A DNA stretch of 64,000 bases from Pseudoleptotrichia goodfellowii (GCF_007990505.1 NZ_AP019822.1:1550001-1614000); one strand, 5' to 3'; counted from the stretch's first letter, positions 34,625-47,220 are shown. Made by a program: numbers and translations. The notes: generated by a model not told the origin, from the letters alone.

Positions 34625-35089
34625 TTATAAATTTATCTTTTCATTTCTGATTTTTTCTATTTCTCTTATAAAACTGTCCAAACTGTCGAACTGCTTATAA
34701 ACCGAAGCAAATCTTACATAAGCTATTTCATCCAAATCAAGTAAATATGAAATTATTATATTTCCCAAATCACTTGATTTTATTTCTCCCGAATATTCAG
34801 TCAAAATAACTCTTTCAATTTTATCAACAACTTCTTCGATTTTTTCAGGATCTACATTTCTTTTTTCTACTGCTCTTGTAATTCCGTTAGACACTTTTTT
34901 TCTTGAATAAGGCTGTTTTTCTCCGTTCTTCTTTATTACGTACAGTGCCAAATCTACAACTTTTTCATGAGTTGTAAATCTTTTTCCGCAATTTTCACAT
35001 ATTCTACGCCTTTTAATAGAGTTTCCGTCTGAGTATGCTCTACTGTCTATTACTCTTGTATTTTCATTGCCGCAAAATGGACATTTCAT
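34625..35089 (-). CDS. nrdR: Transcriptional repressor NrdR
   Basis: A 154-residue repressor of ribonucleotide reductase genes. It has an N-terminal zinc ribbon (MKCPFCGNENTRVIDSRAY...RRRICENCGKRFTTHE) and an ATP-cone (LYVIKKNGEKQPYSRKKVSNGITRAVEKRN) that senses ATP/dATP. No nrd genes or clear NrdR boxes were seen in the window. Confidence 0.97.
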   Translation of the reverse strand: MKCPFCGNENTRVIDSRAYSDGNSIKRRRICENCGKRFTTHEKVVDLALYVIKKNGEKQPYSRKKVSNGITRAVEKRNVDPEKIEEVVDKIERVILTEYSGEIKSSDLGNIIISYLLDLDEIAYVRFASVYKQFDSLDSFIREIEKIRNEKINL

Positions 35090-35114
35090 ATTTTCCCCTT
35101 AATTTGACTTATTT

Positions 35115-35582
35115 TTAGTTTTCCTCTTTTCTTATTATTTCCACTATTTCTTCCTGCGTTTTGGCTTTCATAAGACTTTCTCTGAATTTATCTTCTTTTA
35201 CAAGTCTTGATATTCTTGCTAAAATTCTCAAATATTCCTGTGCCTGATCTTTAGGGCATAAAAACATAAAAAATATATTTACATTTTCGTCATCTATAGC
35301 TTCGTATTCTATACCGTTTCTCGAAATACCTATTGTTACTGTAAGCTCGTCAACTGCATCAGTTTTCGCATGGGGTACTGCAACGTTTTTCCCGATTCCT
35401 GTAGAACCCATATTTTCCCTCGCATACAAGTCTTCCAAAGCCAATTCTTCATTTCTAACCTGTCCGCTTTTCTTAATATTTTCAAAAAGTTCTTTAATAA
35501 CGGCATTTTTATTTTTGGATTTTAAATCCAACTCCACAGTTTCCGCTTTAATATACTCTGCAACTTTCTTCCCTGACAACAT
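35115..35582 (-). CDS. PTS EIIA (fructose/nitrogen-type) domain protein
   Basis: A 155-residue PTS_EIIA type 2 domain protein: the phosphorylatable His lies in GIGKNVAVPHAKTDAV, with YEAIDDENVNIFFMFLCPKDQAQEYLRILARISRLV after it. No EIIB or EIIC is nearby, so it may be regulatory, like PtsN, or serve a distant permease. It is 6 nt downstream of recO. Confidence 0.85.
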   Translation of the reverse strand: MLSGKKVAEYIKAETVELDLKSKNKNAVIKELFENIKKSGQVRNEELALEDLYARENMGSTGIGKNVAVPHAKTDAVDELTVTIGISRNGIEYEAIDDENVNIFFMFLCPKDQAQEYLRILARISRLVKEDKFRESLMKAKTQEEIVEIIRKEEN

Positions 35583-35587
35583 TTTTG

Positions 35588-36262
35588 TTACTCCTCCGTT
35601 AAAATTTTTTTCATTTCCATTTTCACTTGTAAACTTTCGTTAATGTACTTTTCAAAGGCTACTGCTATTTTTTTCAAATAATCGGAATATTTTTCAAATT
35701 TTTTCTGAATATTTTCTTCATTTGAGCTTTTTTTACTTATAAGGGAAACCTCTTTATATTTCAGCAATAACTCAAAATCAAGTATTTTCTCAAGTTCATC
35801 AGCATGATAAATTCCCTGTTCCAACATTATTCTTCTTAAAAAAGCCAAAATAAGATAATACTTGTAGCCTTTCAATATTTTCTCTCGTGTGTTAATAAAT
35901 TCAAGTATCTCAATCAATCTGTCAAAAAAAATTCTGTCCTCGTAATTTATATCATAAATTTTATTTACACTATCTAAAATATACAACGAAATTTCCAATT
36001 TTTCAATATTTTTTGTAATATTTTCAAATTTTTTTATTAATTCCGATTCATTTACAGTGTAAAAGCCGTTTTTCTTATGAATCGTCATATCTGCCATACT
36101 CAAAGGATTCAAAGTTATCGGATTTCTGCTTTTGGATTTTCTTATCCCGTAGGCTGTAACGTTTATTTTCCCGTATTCTCTTGTAAAAATCGTTGCTGTT
36201 AAATCCGATTCGTTTATTTTTTTATTTTTTAATACAAGACACTTTGTTTTTAAAATATTCAT
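35588..36262 (-). CDS. recO: DNA repair protein RecO
   Basis: A 224-residue recombination mediator that loads RecA with RecR. It has the N-terminal OB fold (KTKCLVLKNKKINESDLTATIFTREYGKINVTAYGIRKSKSRN) and a helical C-terminal domain. The zinc-finger cysteines of some RecO proteins are absent. It sits 13 nt after the LolA-like gene. Confidence 0.9.
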   Translation of the reverse strand: MNILKTKCLVLKNKKINESDLTATIFTREYGKINVTAYGIRKSKSRNPITLNPLSMADMTIHKKNGFYTVNESELIKKFENITKNIEKLEISLYILDSVNKIYDINYEDRIFFDRLIEILEFINTREKILKGYKYYLILAFLRRIMLEQGIYHADELEKILDFELLLKYKEVSLISKKSSNEENIQKKFEKYSDYLKKIAVAFEKYINESLQVKMEMKKILTEE

Positions 36263-36274
36263 CTTTTTCTTTCA

Positions 36275-36808
36275 TTATTTAAAGTTTGACAATCTGTAAA
36301 TAATTTGAGAATTACCGTCAGTTACCCATATTTTTGTAGGGTAAGTATACTCTCCGGCTTTTACATAATCACTGAAATTGGCTCTGTATCCTTTACTCGA
36401 TATTGAAGTAAGCCATGAATTTTCAAAAGTAAAGGTATCTCCGTTTTTTGTCTGAGTCTTTTTCGATGTAAGTTTATTAAGTTTATTAAACACACTGAGT
36501 ATATTGGACTCGTCTTTTTGAAGATTTTGAGTAACCGTCTGATTTAAAGAAGGATAATATATAGTTTTAGTATTTCCCGAGAAAGTATAAATTTCACCTT
36601 TATTTACAGAAGGATACGTTATCTGAATTTTCAATGTCCCTCCACTGTATGTCATAATGTATCTTTTTGTTTTTGTCGATTTATTCATTTTCAGTTCTTC
36701 TGTAACATTTACTGTAAATCTTCCTTTCTCCCAAAAATCTTTAGAGAAAGAAAAAGCTGCTATCATCATAAAAAATAATATTATCTTTCCTGTTATTTTA
36801 TTTTTCAT
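36275..36808 (-). CDS. LolA-like outer-membrane lipoprotein carrier
   Basis: A 177-residue exported protein (signal MKNKITGKIILFFMMIAAFSFS) with LolA-like beta architecture: RYIMTYSGGTLKIQITYPSVNKGEIYTFSGNTKTIYYPSLNQTVTQ. Its place downstream of mreC and the presence of lolED elsewhere in the window support a carrier role. The family match is by pattern only and sequence similarity to classical LolA is weak. Confidence 0.65.
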   Translation of the reverse strand: MKNKITGKIILFFMMIAAFSFSKDFWEKGRFTVNVTEELKMNKSTKTKRYIMTYSGGTLKIQITYPSVNKGEIYTFSGNTKTIYYPSLNQTVTQNLQKDESNILSVFNKLNKLTSKKTQTKNGDTFTFENSWLTSISSKGYRANFSDYVKAGEYTYPTKIWVTDGNSQIIYRLSNFK

Positions 36809-36914
36809 TTTTTCACCTCGTAATTTAAGTTTATTATTTTTCTGTATATTCTCCGATACAGTAAAAACAGCATAATTATTGCCGATTTTATAAGCTATTT
36901 TAATTCAAGTTTCT

Positions 36915-37844
36915 TTAGTTTGTCTGTGTTGTACCTTTATTTTTTTTGAATTCCTGTTCTATTTCCTCATCAATCTGGTCCTGAATTTCTTTATTAACCT
37001 GATCATTCGTACTCCATTTATAAACCAGAACACTTTGAATATCATACACTTTATAGGAAGGTCTGAACTTTACTTCTTTAGTCTGCTTAAACGAATTCAA
37101 ATCTTTAATATAAAAGGAACCTATGGAAAGCCCTTTCGGGAATATATCACTCGTTCCCGAAGTTTCAATATTGAATAATGACTTATCTGTTACATTTTCG
37201 TTGTAATTGAATATGGAAAATGTACCGTTTCCGTTTCCTCTCAATATTTGTAAATCGGTACCGTTTATGACTACACTTATTCTCGAATTTTTGCTCGTAA
37301 GAAGGGTCACTTCCGAATAATTGTTTCCTACTTTGGAGATTTTCCCTATGAGATAGCCGTTATACATTACAGGCAAATTAAGAGCAACTCCCTGACTTTT
37401 TCCTTTGTCGATAAATATTCTTTCGGAAAAATTGAGATCTTCGACTAACGCCACATCAGCCGCAATATATTCTGCAGGATTTTTACTTCTCATATTGAGT
37501 AACTCTCTTAATTTTTCATTTTCAGACTTAATATTCGCCATTTCCATATTTTGAACTTTATTTTTCTGTAATTCAAAATCTCTTTCTTTATTATTATCGA
37601 CATAAGAATCTATATAATTAAGATCGTGTATTCTTGACTTGAATTTCAATGTCTGTTTGTAAATAATACTTTTAACTTTAACCATTTTAAAGTTTACCGT
37701 CTGAGCCATTCCGTCAAGAAATCCGAATACACCCGCAACTTTATCTTTAAATATAAATAACGCTATACACATAATTACTATAATGATTATATTTCTTCCT
37801 GTTTTTCTTTTATTGTCCGAATTTTTTCCTTTTTTTGCTGCCAT
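36915..37844 (-). CDS. mreC: Rod shape-determining protein MreC
   Basis: A 309-residue bitopic protein: basic N-terminus, one membrane segment (RNIIIIVIMCIALFIFKDKVAGVFGF), a coiled coil (about residues 75-115, NKVQNMEMANIKSENEKLRELLNM), and beta-barrel repeats including ERIFIDKGKSQGVALNLPVMYNGYLIGKISKVGNNYSEVTLLTS. It organises the elongasome in rod-shaped cells; mreB and mreD are not in the window. Confidence 0.93.
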   Translation of the reverse strand: MAAKKGKNSDNKRKTGRNIIIIVIMCIALFIFKDKVAGVFGFLDGMAQTVNFKMVKVKSIIYKQTLKFKSRIHDLNYIDSYVDNNKERDFELQKNKVQNMEMANIKSENEKLRELLNMRSKNPAEYIAADVALVEDLNFSERIFIDKGKSQGVALNLPVMYNGYLIGKISKVGNNYSEVTLLTSKNSRISVVINGTDLQILRGNGNGTFSIFNYNENVTDKSLFNIETSGTSDIFPKGLSIGSFYIKDLNSFKQTKEVKFRPSYKVYDIQSVLVYKWSTNDQVNKEIQDQIDEEIEQEFKKNKGTTQTN

Positions 37845-37946
37845 CTATGAGCTCCTTTTCATAATGGTTTTTGTTATGCAATTATACTATATTTTTACTA
37901 CTTTGTAAACGTTTGAAAATATTAAATATTTTTTATTCGTCAACTG

Positions 37947-37974
37947 TTGCTTTTTGAATTTTTCCAGTTATAAT
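37947..37974 (+). promoter_or_regulatory. Putative promoter of the EF-G-like gene
   Basis: TTGCTT (37947-37952), 16-nt spacer, TATAAT (37969-37974), on the plus strand. The leader to the start codon is about 150 nt long; I see no clear terminator or riboswitch in it. Confidence 0.55.
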
Positions 37975-38132
37975 ATTATAGTAAGAAATTAAATTATTTA
38001 ATATATTATTTTAAGGGGTTATTTCAAATAAAAATCCACTTCGGGCTTTAATATTCGACTTATAACGTATATTGAAATTTTCCGAAAATAAATATTTTTT
38101 CCTTTGTGAAATATCCCCGGGAGGAGAGATTT

Positions 38133-40127
38133 ATGAGAATCTATGAAAGTGATAGTATCAGGAATGTAGCTATTTTAGGACATAGCGGTGCAGGAAAAAG
38201 TAATATGACAGAAGCATTGGAATTTACCGCAGGACTTACAACAAGAATATCCAATCCCAATGATAATGTAAAAATAAGCAGTTCAACGACTTTACATGCC
38301 ATTGAATATCAGTCATTAAAATTCAATTTCCTTGATATCCCCGGCTATACGGATTTTTTCGGAGAATTAGAATCAGGTCTTGCCGCAGCTGACGGTGCAA
38401 TTATAATAGTAGACGGAACTACCGATTTATCAGTAGGAACTGAAACTTCTCTTGAACTGACAGACAGCAGAAATATTCCAAGATTTATTTTCGTAAATAA
38501 AATTGACAGTGAAAAAGCCGATTATGAAAAAATTCTTTCCCAACTAAGAGAAAAATACGGAAAAGGAATAGCTCCTTTCCATGTACCTTGGGGAAAAGCC
38601 GAATCTTTTAAAGGTCATATAAATGTAGTAGATATGTATGCCAGAGAATATGACGGAAAAGAATGTCATAATGCTTCTGTTCCCGATGATATGAATGAAA
38701 GAATACAGCCTGTCAGAGAAATGCTTCTCGAAGCGGTTGCCGAAACAAGTGAAGAATTAATGGATAAATATTTTAACGGAGAAGAATTTACTACTGCGGA
38801 AATTCACAAAGGATTGAGAGAAGGAGTTCTTAACGGAAATGTTATTCCCGTTATATGCGGCTCGACATTTAAAAATATAGGACTTCACACTGCTTTCGAT
38901 ATGGTAAGAGATTATTTGCCTGCACCCCGTGATAATAAAAAAGTAAAATCAGAAAAAAAAGAGTTTGTATGCCAAGTATTTAAAACTGTCATAGATTCTT
39001 TCCTCGGAAGAGTTTCATATGCCAAAGTTCTTTCAGGAGAATTAAAGCCTGAAAGCGAAATATATAATATAAATAAAAGAACTAAAGAAAGAGTCGGAAA
39101 AATCTCAACTATGGTTATGGATAAATTAACAGATGTTCCTAAAGCCGTTTACGGAGACATTATAATATTTACAAAACTTTCAGGCACTCAAACATCGGAT
39201 ACGCTATCAAACAATGAAAAAGAGCCTTCAGTGCCTAATATTTCATTCCCTAAAGCACAAATGCTCGTAGCTATCGAGCCTCTCAACAAAGCAGATGATG
39301 AAAAAATATCTACAGGACTTCAAAAACTTATTGAAGAAGATGCTTCGTTCATGTGGGACAGAAATATGGAAACAGGACAGACTGTACTCGGTGTTCAGGG
39401 GGATTTACATACAAGTGTACTAATGGAAAAACTGAAAAATAAATTCGGAGTGGAAGTTAAAACTGAAGAACTGAAAGTTCCTTACAGAGAAACAATAAAA
39501 GGACAGTCCGACGTTCAGGGAAAATATAAAAAACAATCAGGAGGACACGGACAATACGGAGACGTTAAAATCAAATTTATGCCTTCAGAAGAACATTTTG
39601 TATTTGAAGAAACAGTTGTAGGAGGAAGTGTTCCGAAATCTTACATTCCTGCTGTGGAAAAAGGACTTAAAGAATCTATCGCTCACGGCGTATTGGCAGG
39701 ATATCCCGTTACGAATATAAAGGCTGTACTGTATGACGGTTCGTATCACGATGTAGATTCTTCGGAAATGTCTTTCAAAATTGCCGCAAATCTTGCTTTC
39801 AAAAAAGGTATGCTTGAAGCAAAACCTGTGCTGCTCGAACCTATTATGGAGCTTTCCATTATCGTGCCCGAAGAATATATCGGAGATATTATGGGAGATA
39901 TTAATAAAAAACGTGGTAGAGTTTCAGGAATGGAATCTCACAAAGGAACAAAGCAGAAAATAACTGCCGAAGCTCCTATGGCTGAAACTTTTAAATATGC
40001 CAACGATTTGAAAGCCATGACGCAGGGAAGAGGATACTTTGAAATGAAACTTTTAAGATATGAAGAAGTACCTTACGATTTAGCTAAAAAAATAATTGAC
40101 GAAACTAATGCTGAAAAAGAAAATTAG
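38133..40127 (+). CDS. EF-G-like translational GTPase
   Basis: A 664-residue protein with the EF-G domain order: G domain, domain II, and C-terminal domains III-V. The P-loop is GHSGAGKS where canonical EF-G has GHIDAGKT, switch II is DIPGYTDF with Tyr replacing the catalytic His of DTPGHVDF, and the G4 motif is NKID. Thermus EF-G-2-type paralogues share the Tyr, so this is the FusA2-like subfamily and not the housekeeping EF-G. Its role may be ribosome rescue, stress or recycling and is not established. The ATG at 38133 follows GGAGGAGAG. Confidence 0.92.
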   Translation: MRIYESDSIRNVAILGHSGAGKSNMTEALEFTAGLTTRISNPNDNVKISSSTTLHAIEYQSLKFNFLDIPGYTDFFGELESGLAAADGAIIIVDGTTDLSVGTETSLELTDSRNIPRFIFVNKIDSEKADYEKILSQLREKYGKGIAPFHVPWGKAESFKGHINVVDMYAREYDGKECHNASVPDDMNERIQPVREMLLEAVAETSEELMDKYFNGEEFTTAEIHKGLREGVLNGNVIPVICGSTFKNIGLHTAFDMVRDYLPAPRDNKKVKSEKKEFVCQVFKTVIDSFLGRVSYAKVLSGELKPESEIYNINKRTKERVGKISTMVMDKLTDVPKAVYGDIIIFTKLSGTQTSDTLSNNEKEPSVPNISFPKAQMLVAIEPLNKADDEKISTGLQKLIEEDASFMWDRNMETGQTVLGVQGDLHTSVLMEKLKNKFGVEVKTEELKVPYRETIKGQSDVQGKYKKQSGGHGQYGDVKIKFMPSEEHFVFEETVVGGSVPKSYIPAVEKGLKESIAHGVLAGYPVTNIKAVLYDGSYHDVDSSEMSFKIAANLAFKKGMLEAKPVLLEPIMELSIIVPEEYIGDIMGDINKKRGRVSGMESHKGTKQKITAEAPMAETFKYANDLKAMTQGRGYFEMKLLRYEEVPYDLAKKIIDETNAEKEN

Positions 40128-40181
40128 AGGGAATTTCAATATTTAATTATAAAATCTCGGGAATTTATCCTCTCATAAATA

Positions 40182-40229
40182 AAAAGAGGCTGTTTAAATA
40201 GAATATTTTCTACTTTCACAGCTTCTTTT
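40182..40229 (+). terminator. Terminator after the EF-G-like gene
   Basis: AAAAGAGGCTGT pairs with ACAGCTTCTTTT (one G-U) around a loop that holds an AAATAG/CTA-type inner pairing, then T-rich sequence. Confidence 0.75.
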
Positions 40230-40277
40230 AAATTTTATTTTTAACATATTTTTATTTATGTGATTATATTCCCATTA

Positions 40278-40305
40278 TTGACTTTACCTATTTTCAGGAT
40301 ATAAT
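40278..40305 (+). promoter_or_regulatory. Promoter of the ABC importer-lacZ operon
   Basis: TTGACT (40278-40283), 16-nt spacer, TATAAT (40300-40305), 42 nt before the binding-protein gene. No obvious operator or catabolite box beside it. Confidence 0.8.
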
Positions 40306-40346
40306 TAAAGTACAGGAAATAAAATAAATTATAGGAGGAATCAGAA

Positions 40347-41618
40347 ATGAAAAGGAATTTTTTATTGTTAATTTTAGGATTGATTTTACTTATTTCATGT
40401 GGCGGAGAGAAAAAAGAAGCCGCTGCAAACGGAAAAGACGAAAAAGTTACTCTTAAAATAGGATCATGGAATGATGCGGGAGATGCTTTGAAAAAAGTTG
40501 CTGCAGCATTTGAGAAAACACATCCTAATGTAAAAATTGAAATAGTCGAATCAGACTCCGACTATACAAAACTTACACCGGCACTTGTATCAAATCAGGG
40601 AGCTCCTGACATTTTTCAGGCACAGGCAAGAGATTTTCAAAGTTTTTTAGTAAAATTTCCGAAACAGTTTTATGATTTAACCGAAAAAATGCAAAAAGAC
40701 GGTTTAGTTGATAAATTTCTTCCTGCTTCTATCGAAAATGTAAAAGAAAACGGAAAAATTTATGCTATGCCTTGGGATATAGGACCTGCAGCAGTTTACT
40801 ATCGTAAAGATATGTTTGAAAAAGCAAATGTTGATCCGAAAGCAATAGAAACTTGGGATGACTTTATAGAAGCAGGTAAAAAAGTTCAAGCTGCAAATCC
40901 GGGCGTTACTATGACAGGTTATTCTGAAGACAACGATTTTTTTCATATGCTTTTCAATCAATTAGGCGGAACTTTTGTAAAAGATAATAAAATTGCTATA
41001 AATTCTCCCGAAGCCGTAAAAGCTTTAGAGCTTTTGAAAAAAATGCAGGATGCAAATATCCTCATAAATATAAAAGACTGGAACGGACGTATTATCGCTT
41101 TAAATAATAATAAAATTGCTACTATTATTTTTCCTGTATGGTATTCGGGAACTATGGTAAATGCTGTAGCTGACCAGAAAGGTAAATGGGGAATTGTAGA
41201 ACTTCCGGCATTTGAAAAAGGCGGAAACAGACAGGCCAACTTAGGCGGTTCTGTACTTATAATATCCGAACAGTCAAAAAATAAAGAAATTGCTTATGAA
41301 TTTTTGAAATTTGCTTTGGCAACCAATGAAGGTGAAGATATTATGATGGAATTCGGTTTATTCCCTGCTTATACTCCTTATTATTCGGCTCCGAGTTTCA
41401 AAGTTAATAATGAATACTTCGGAATGGATATAAACAGTTTCTTTGCAAAACTTACAAATACTATCCCTGAAACAAATTACGGAGCTATAATGCTTGACGC
41501 TCAAGCTCCTTTGACTGGTCTGACTACTTCCGTATTGGGAGGAAAAAACATTAACACAGCTTTAAAAGAAACTTCAGCCGCTATTTCTCAAAGCACTCAA
41601 CTGGAAGAAGCGAAATAA
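40347..41618 (+). CDS. ABC transporter sugar-binding lipoprotein
   Basis: A 423-residue extracellular solute-binding protein (family 1, MalE-like). It has a lipoprotein signal (lipobox LISC, Cys18), then KVTLKIGSWNDAGDALKKVAAAFEKTHPNVKIEIVESDSDYTKL and WDIGPAAVYYRKDMFEKANVDPKAIETWDDF, both typical of carbohydrate binders. Downstream lacZ suggests lactose or another beta-galactoside as ligand. It heads a four-gene operon. Confidence 0.92.
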   Translation: MKRNFLLLILGLILLISCGGEKKEAAANGKDEKVTLKIGSWNDAGDALKKVAAAFEKTHPNVKIEIVESDSDYTKLTPALVSNQGAPDIFQAQARDFQSFLVKFPKQFYDLTEKMQKDGLVDKFLPASIENVKENGKIYAMPWDIGPAAVYYRKDMFEKANVDPKAIETWDDFIEAGKKVQAANPGVTMTGYSEDNDFFHMLFNQLGGTFVKDNKIAINSPEAVKALELLKKMQDANILINIKDWNGRIIALNNNKIATIIFPVWYSGTMVNAVADQKGKWGIVELPAFEKGGNRQANLGGSVLIISEQSKNKEIAYEFLKFALATNEGEDIMMEFGLFPAYTPYYSAPSFKVNNEYFGMDINSFFAKLTNTIPETNYGAIMLDAQAPLTGLTTSVLGGKNINTALKETSAAISQSTQLEEAK

Positions 41619-41643
41619 TGGTAAAATCTGAAAAGGAGAAAAA

Positions 41644-42522
41644 ATGAAAATAAAAAACGTACTTCATTCAAAATCATTGACACCTTATTTATTTTTAGCA
41701 CCGTTTTTCATAATTTTTTCTATATTTATGCTTTATCCTATTTTAAACTCTCTGTTTTTATCCTTTACTTCTGCACAGGGTAATACTTATAATTTTATAG
41801 GATTGAATAATTTTAAACGTGTACTGGCGGATAAAATTTTTTGGAAATCTATAATGAATGTATTTCTTATATTGGCAGTACAAGTCCCTATGATGTTGTT
41901 TTTAGGGACTGTTCTTGCAAATATTCTCAACAGTAATTTTCTCAAATTTAAAGGTCTTTTCAGACTGTTTATTTTTCTTCCGGTACTTGTAGATCTGGTC
42001 ACTTATTCTATAGTATTTTCCATATTATTTAATGAGAACTTCGGATTAATAAACTATGCTCTTAATACAATACTCCATTTGAGTCCTATTCCATGGTTTT
42101 CCAGTCCTTTTTGGGCGAGAATCCTTATAATAATAGCTCTTACATGGCGTTGGACAGGCTACAACACTGTTATTTTACTGGCAGGACTTCAGTCTATTGA
42201 CAATTCTCTTTACGAATCTGCCGATATAGACGGTGCAAATGCCGTTACAAAACTGTTGCATATAACTTTACCGTTACTTACTCCGATACTTTTATTTTGC
42301 GGAATAATATCCACAATAGGGACTATACAGTTATTTACCGAACCTCAGTTACTGACAGTAGGAGGACCTGATAACGCTACTCTTACACCTATTATGTATA
42401 TTTACCAGTACGGTTTCCAAAGTTTTAAATTCGGATATGCTTCGGCAGTTTCATATGTTATAACTACTATTGTGTTTATTATAAGTCTTATACAAATAAA
42501 ATTAACGAATGGAGGAAAATAG
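41644..42522 (+). CDS. Sugar ABC transporter permease (MalF/LacF-like)
   Basis: A 292-residue inner-membrane permease with about six membrane segments and the EAA loop YESADIDGANAVTKLLHITLPLLTPI. It pairs with the next permease to form the channel. No ATPase gene is in the operon, so a shared MsmK/UgpC-type ATPase elsewhere is expected. Confidence 0.93.
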   Translation: MKIKNVLHSKSLTPYLFLAPFFIIFSIFMLYPILNSLFLSFTSAQGNTYNFIGLNNFKRVLADKIFWKSIMNVFLILAVQVPMMLFLGTVLANILNSNFLKFKGLFRLFIFLPVLVDLVTYSIVFSILFNENFGLINYALNTILHLSPIPWFSSPFWARILIIIALTWRWTGYNTVILLAGLQSIDNSLYESADIDGANAVTKLLHITLPLLTPILLFCGIISTIGTIQLFTEPQLLTVGGPDNATLTPIMYIYQYGFQSFKFGYASAVSYVITTIVFIISLIQIKLTNGGK

Positions 42523-42525
42523 CAT

Positions 42526-43356
42526 ATGAGAAAAGATAAAAAACTTAAGATTACACTTATGTACATTGTATTGGGAATAATTTGTCTATTTTCAGTTTAT
42601 CCTTTTATATGGCTGATAATAAGTTCTACTTTGTCAGATACGGATATTTTTAAACTTCCTCCGAAACTTTTCTTCGGAAACAATTTTTTTAAAAATTTTG
42701 AGAATCTGAATATTAATCAGCCTATTTGGAAAGCATTTAAAAACAGTATGTTTATATCGGTTACTTATACAATACTGACATTATATCTTTCTTCTTTGGC
42801 AGGATATACTTTTGCTAAATTCGATTTTAAATTTAAAAATATTCTTTTGGGAATAGTCCTTATGACAATGATGCTTCCCGTTCAGGTTACGCTTATTCCT
42901 TTATTTAAGATTTCCATAGCTTTAGGTTGGCAGAACAAAGCTGCTGCGATTGTTATTCCCGCTTTGGCAAATGCTTTCGGAGTATTTTTCATGAAGCAGA
43001 ATATGGCAAGCATTCCTACCGAGCTTTTGGAATCGGCAAGAATAGACGGAGCAAGTGAATTTTCAATTTTTCATAAAATTATATTGCCTACTTCGTTACC
43101 TCCTTTAGCCGCCTTGGGAATATTGAGCTTTATACAGCAATGGGGAAACTTTCTATGGCCTCTTATAATTTTGCAGGATAAAGAAAGTACCACTCTTCCT
43201 GTTTTATTATCAATGATGGTACAAAGAGGACAGGTAGTTCATTACGGAGAGGTGCTTGTAGGTACTATGTTCAGTATTTTACCTGTTTTGGTTATTTTCT
43301 TACTGCTACAGAAATATTTTATTGCCGGAATATACAGCGGCTCAGTGAAAGGATAG
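42526..43356 (+). CDS. Sugar ABC transporter permease (MalG/LacG-like)
   Basis: A 276-residue second permease subunit; the EAA loop is LLESARIDGASEFSIFHKIILPTSLPPLAALGILSF. It starts 4 nt after the first permease with GGAGGAAAA upstream, and ends 4 nt before lacZ. Confidence 0.93.
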   Translation: MRKDKKLKITLMYIVLGIICLFSVYPFIWLIISSTLSDTDIFKLPPKLFFGNNFFKNFENLNINQPIWKAFKNSMFISVTYTILTLYLSSLAGYTFAKFDFKFKNILLGIVLMTMMLPVQVTLIPLFKISIALGWQNKAAAIVIPALANAFGVFFMKQNMASIPTELLESARIDGASEFSIFHKIILPTSLPPLAALGILSFIQQWGNFLWPLIILQDKESTTLPVLLSMMVQRGQVVHYGEVLVGTMFSILPVLVIFLLLQKYFIAGIYSGSVKG

Positions 43357-46497
<3,141 letters not shown>

Positions 46498-46505
46498 AAT
46501 ATAAA

Positions 46506-46547
46506 AACTCCCGTCATCAAATCCGTTAAGATTATGTGACGGGAGTT
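46506..46547. terminator. Terminator after lacZ
   Basis: AACTCCCGTCA pairs perfectly with TGACGGGAGTT around a 20-nt loop; it also ends the convergent yefM-yoeB transcript. Confidence 0.85.
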
Positions 46548-46564
46548 ATTTAATAATATAATTT

Positions 46565-46819
46565 TTAATAATGATTTGCACAAGCTATTATTATAATTTC
46601 CTCTTCGGTAATTCTGTATATAAATCTATGCTTATCGGTTATTCTTCTGCTCCAAAATCCGCTAAATTCATGTTTTAAAGGCTCCGGCTTCCCTATCCCC
46701 TCGTTTCCGTTTCTTTCTATATCTTTTATCAGCTCATTTATTTTCTTAACAACCTTTTTATCTTCAGACTGCCATTTTACATATTCTTCCCATGCTTTAT
46801 TATTCCAACTTATTTTCAT
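46565..46819 (-). CDS. yoeB: YoeB/Txe-family toxin
   Basis: An 84-residue RelE-fold, ribosome-dependent mRNA endonuclease. It starts MKISWNNKAWEEYVKWQSEDKK and ends KHRFIYRITEEEIIIIACANHY, with the family's Arg and terminal His-Tyr. I chose this ATG because GAGGTGGAG lies just upstream; it follows the yefM stop by one base. Confidence 0.93.
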   Translation of the reverse strand: MKISWNNKAWEEYVKWQSEDKKVVKKINELIKDIERNGNEGIGKPEPLKHEFSGFWSRRITDKHRFIYRITEEEIIIIACANHY

Positions 46820-46820
46820 G

Positions 46821-47078
46821 CTACTCCACCTCAATTATATCGTGTTCTTCCACTAACCCCGCTTCCACTTCCGCTTTTCTTTTAAGTAATTCGTTATAAT
46901 ATTTCTTATTCGACATAATATAAAGATTTTCCATAAGATTATTATACTCGTCTTCACTCATTAAAACGACATTTTTATTTTCTTTTCTTGTTATAATGAT
47001 TGTTTCAAAGTCGTCAGTCGCTTTGTCGCAATAATCTTTAAAGTTATTTCTTGCACTTGAATAATTTACAGCTATCAT
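46821..47078 (-). CDS. yefM: YefM/Axe-family antitoxin
   Basis: An 85-residue Phd/YefM antitoxin: MIAVNYSSARNNFKDYCDKATDDFETIIITRKENKNVVLMSEDEYNNLMEN is the DNA-binding, dimerising part; the acidic C-terminal tail (KAEVEAGLVEEHDIIEVE) would wrap around YoeB. A consensus promoter with an embedded TGTACA operator core lies upstream. Confidence 0.93.
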   Translation of the reverse strand: MIAVNYSSARNNFKDYCDKATDDFETIIITRKENKNVVLMSEDEYNNLMENLYIMSNKKYYNELLKRKAEVEAGLVEEHDIIEVE

Positions 47079-47104
47079 AAAATCACTCTCCTTTTCGACA
47101 ATTT

Positions 47105-47133
47105 ATTGTACAACAAATACTGATTTTTGTCAA
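47105..47133 (-). promoter_or_regulatory. yefM-yoeB promoter with TGTACA operator
   Basis: TTGACA (47128-47133), 17-nt spacer, TACAAT (47105-47110) on the minus strand. TGTACA (47107-47112) overlaps the -10; this is the core bound by YefM in Escherichia coli. Confidence 0.8.
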
Positions 47134-47220
47134 TAGTGATTCGATTTTTTACTTTGTCATGTGTGAACAATTTTTAAAAATCATAAAATTCTTACCCTTG
47201 CTCCACTGATTATTTCAACT

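Noticed and set aside
36845-36870. CTGTAT-N8-ATACAG inverted repeat upstream of the LolA-like gene as an NrdR or other operator
   Set aside because: It does not resemble the NrdR box and is not placed on a recognisable promoter.
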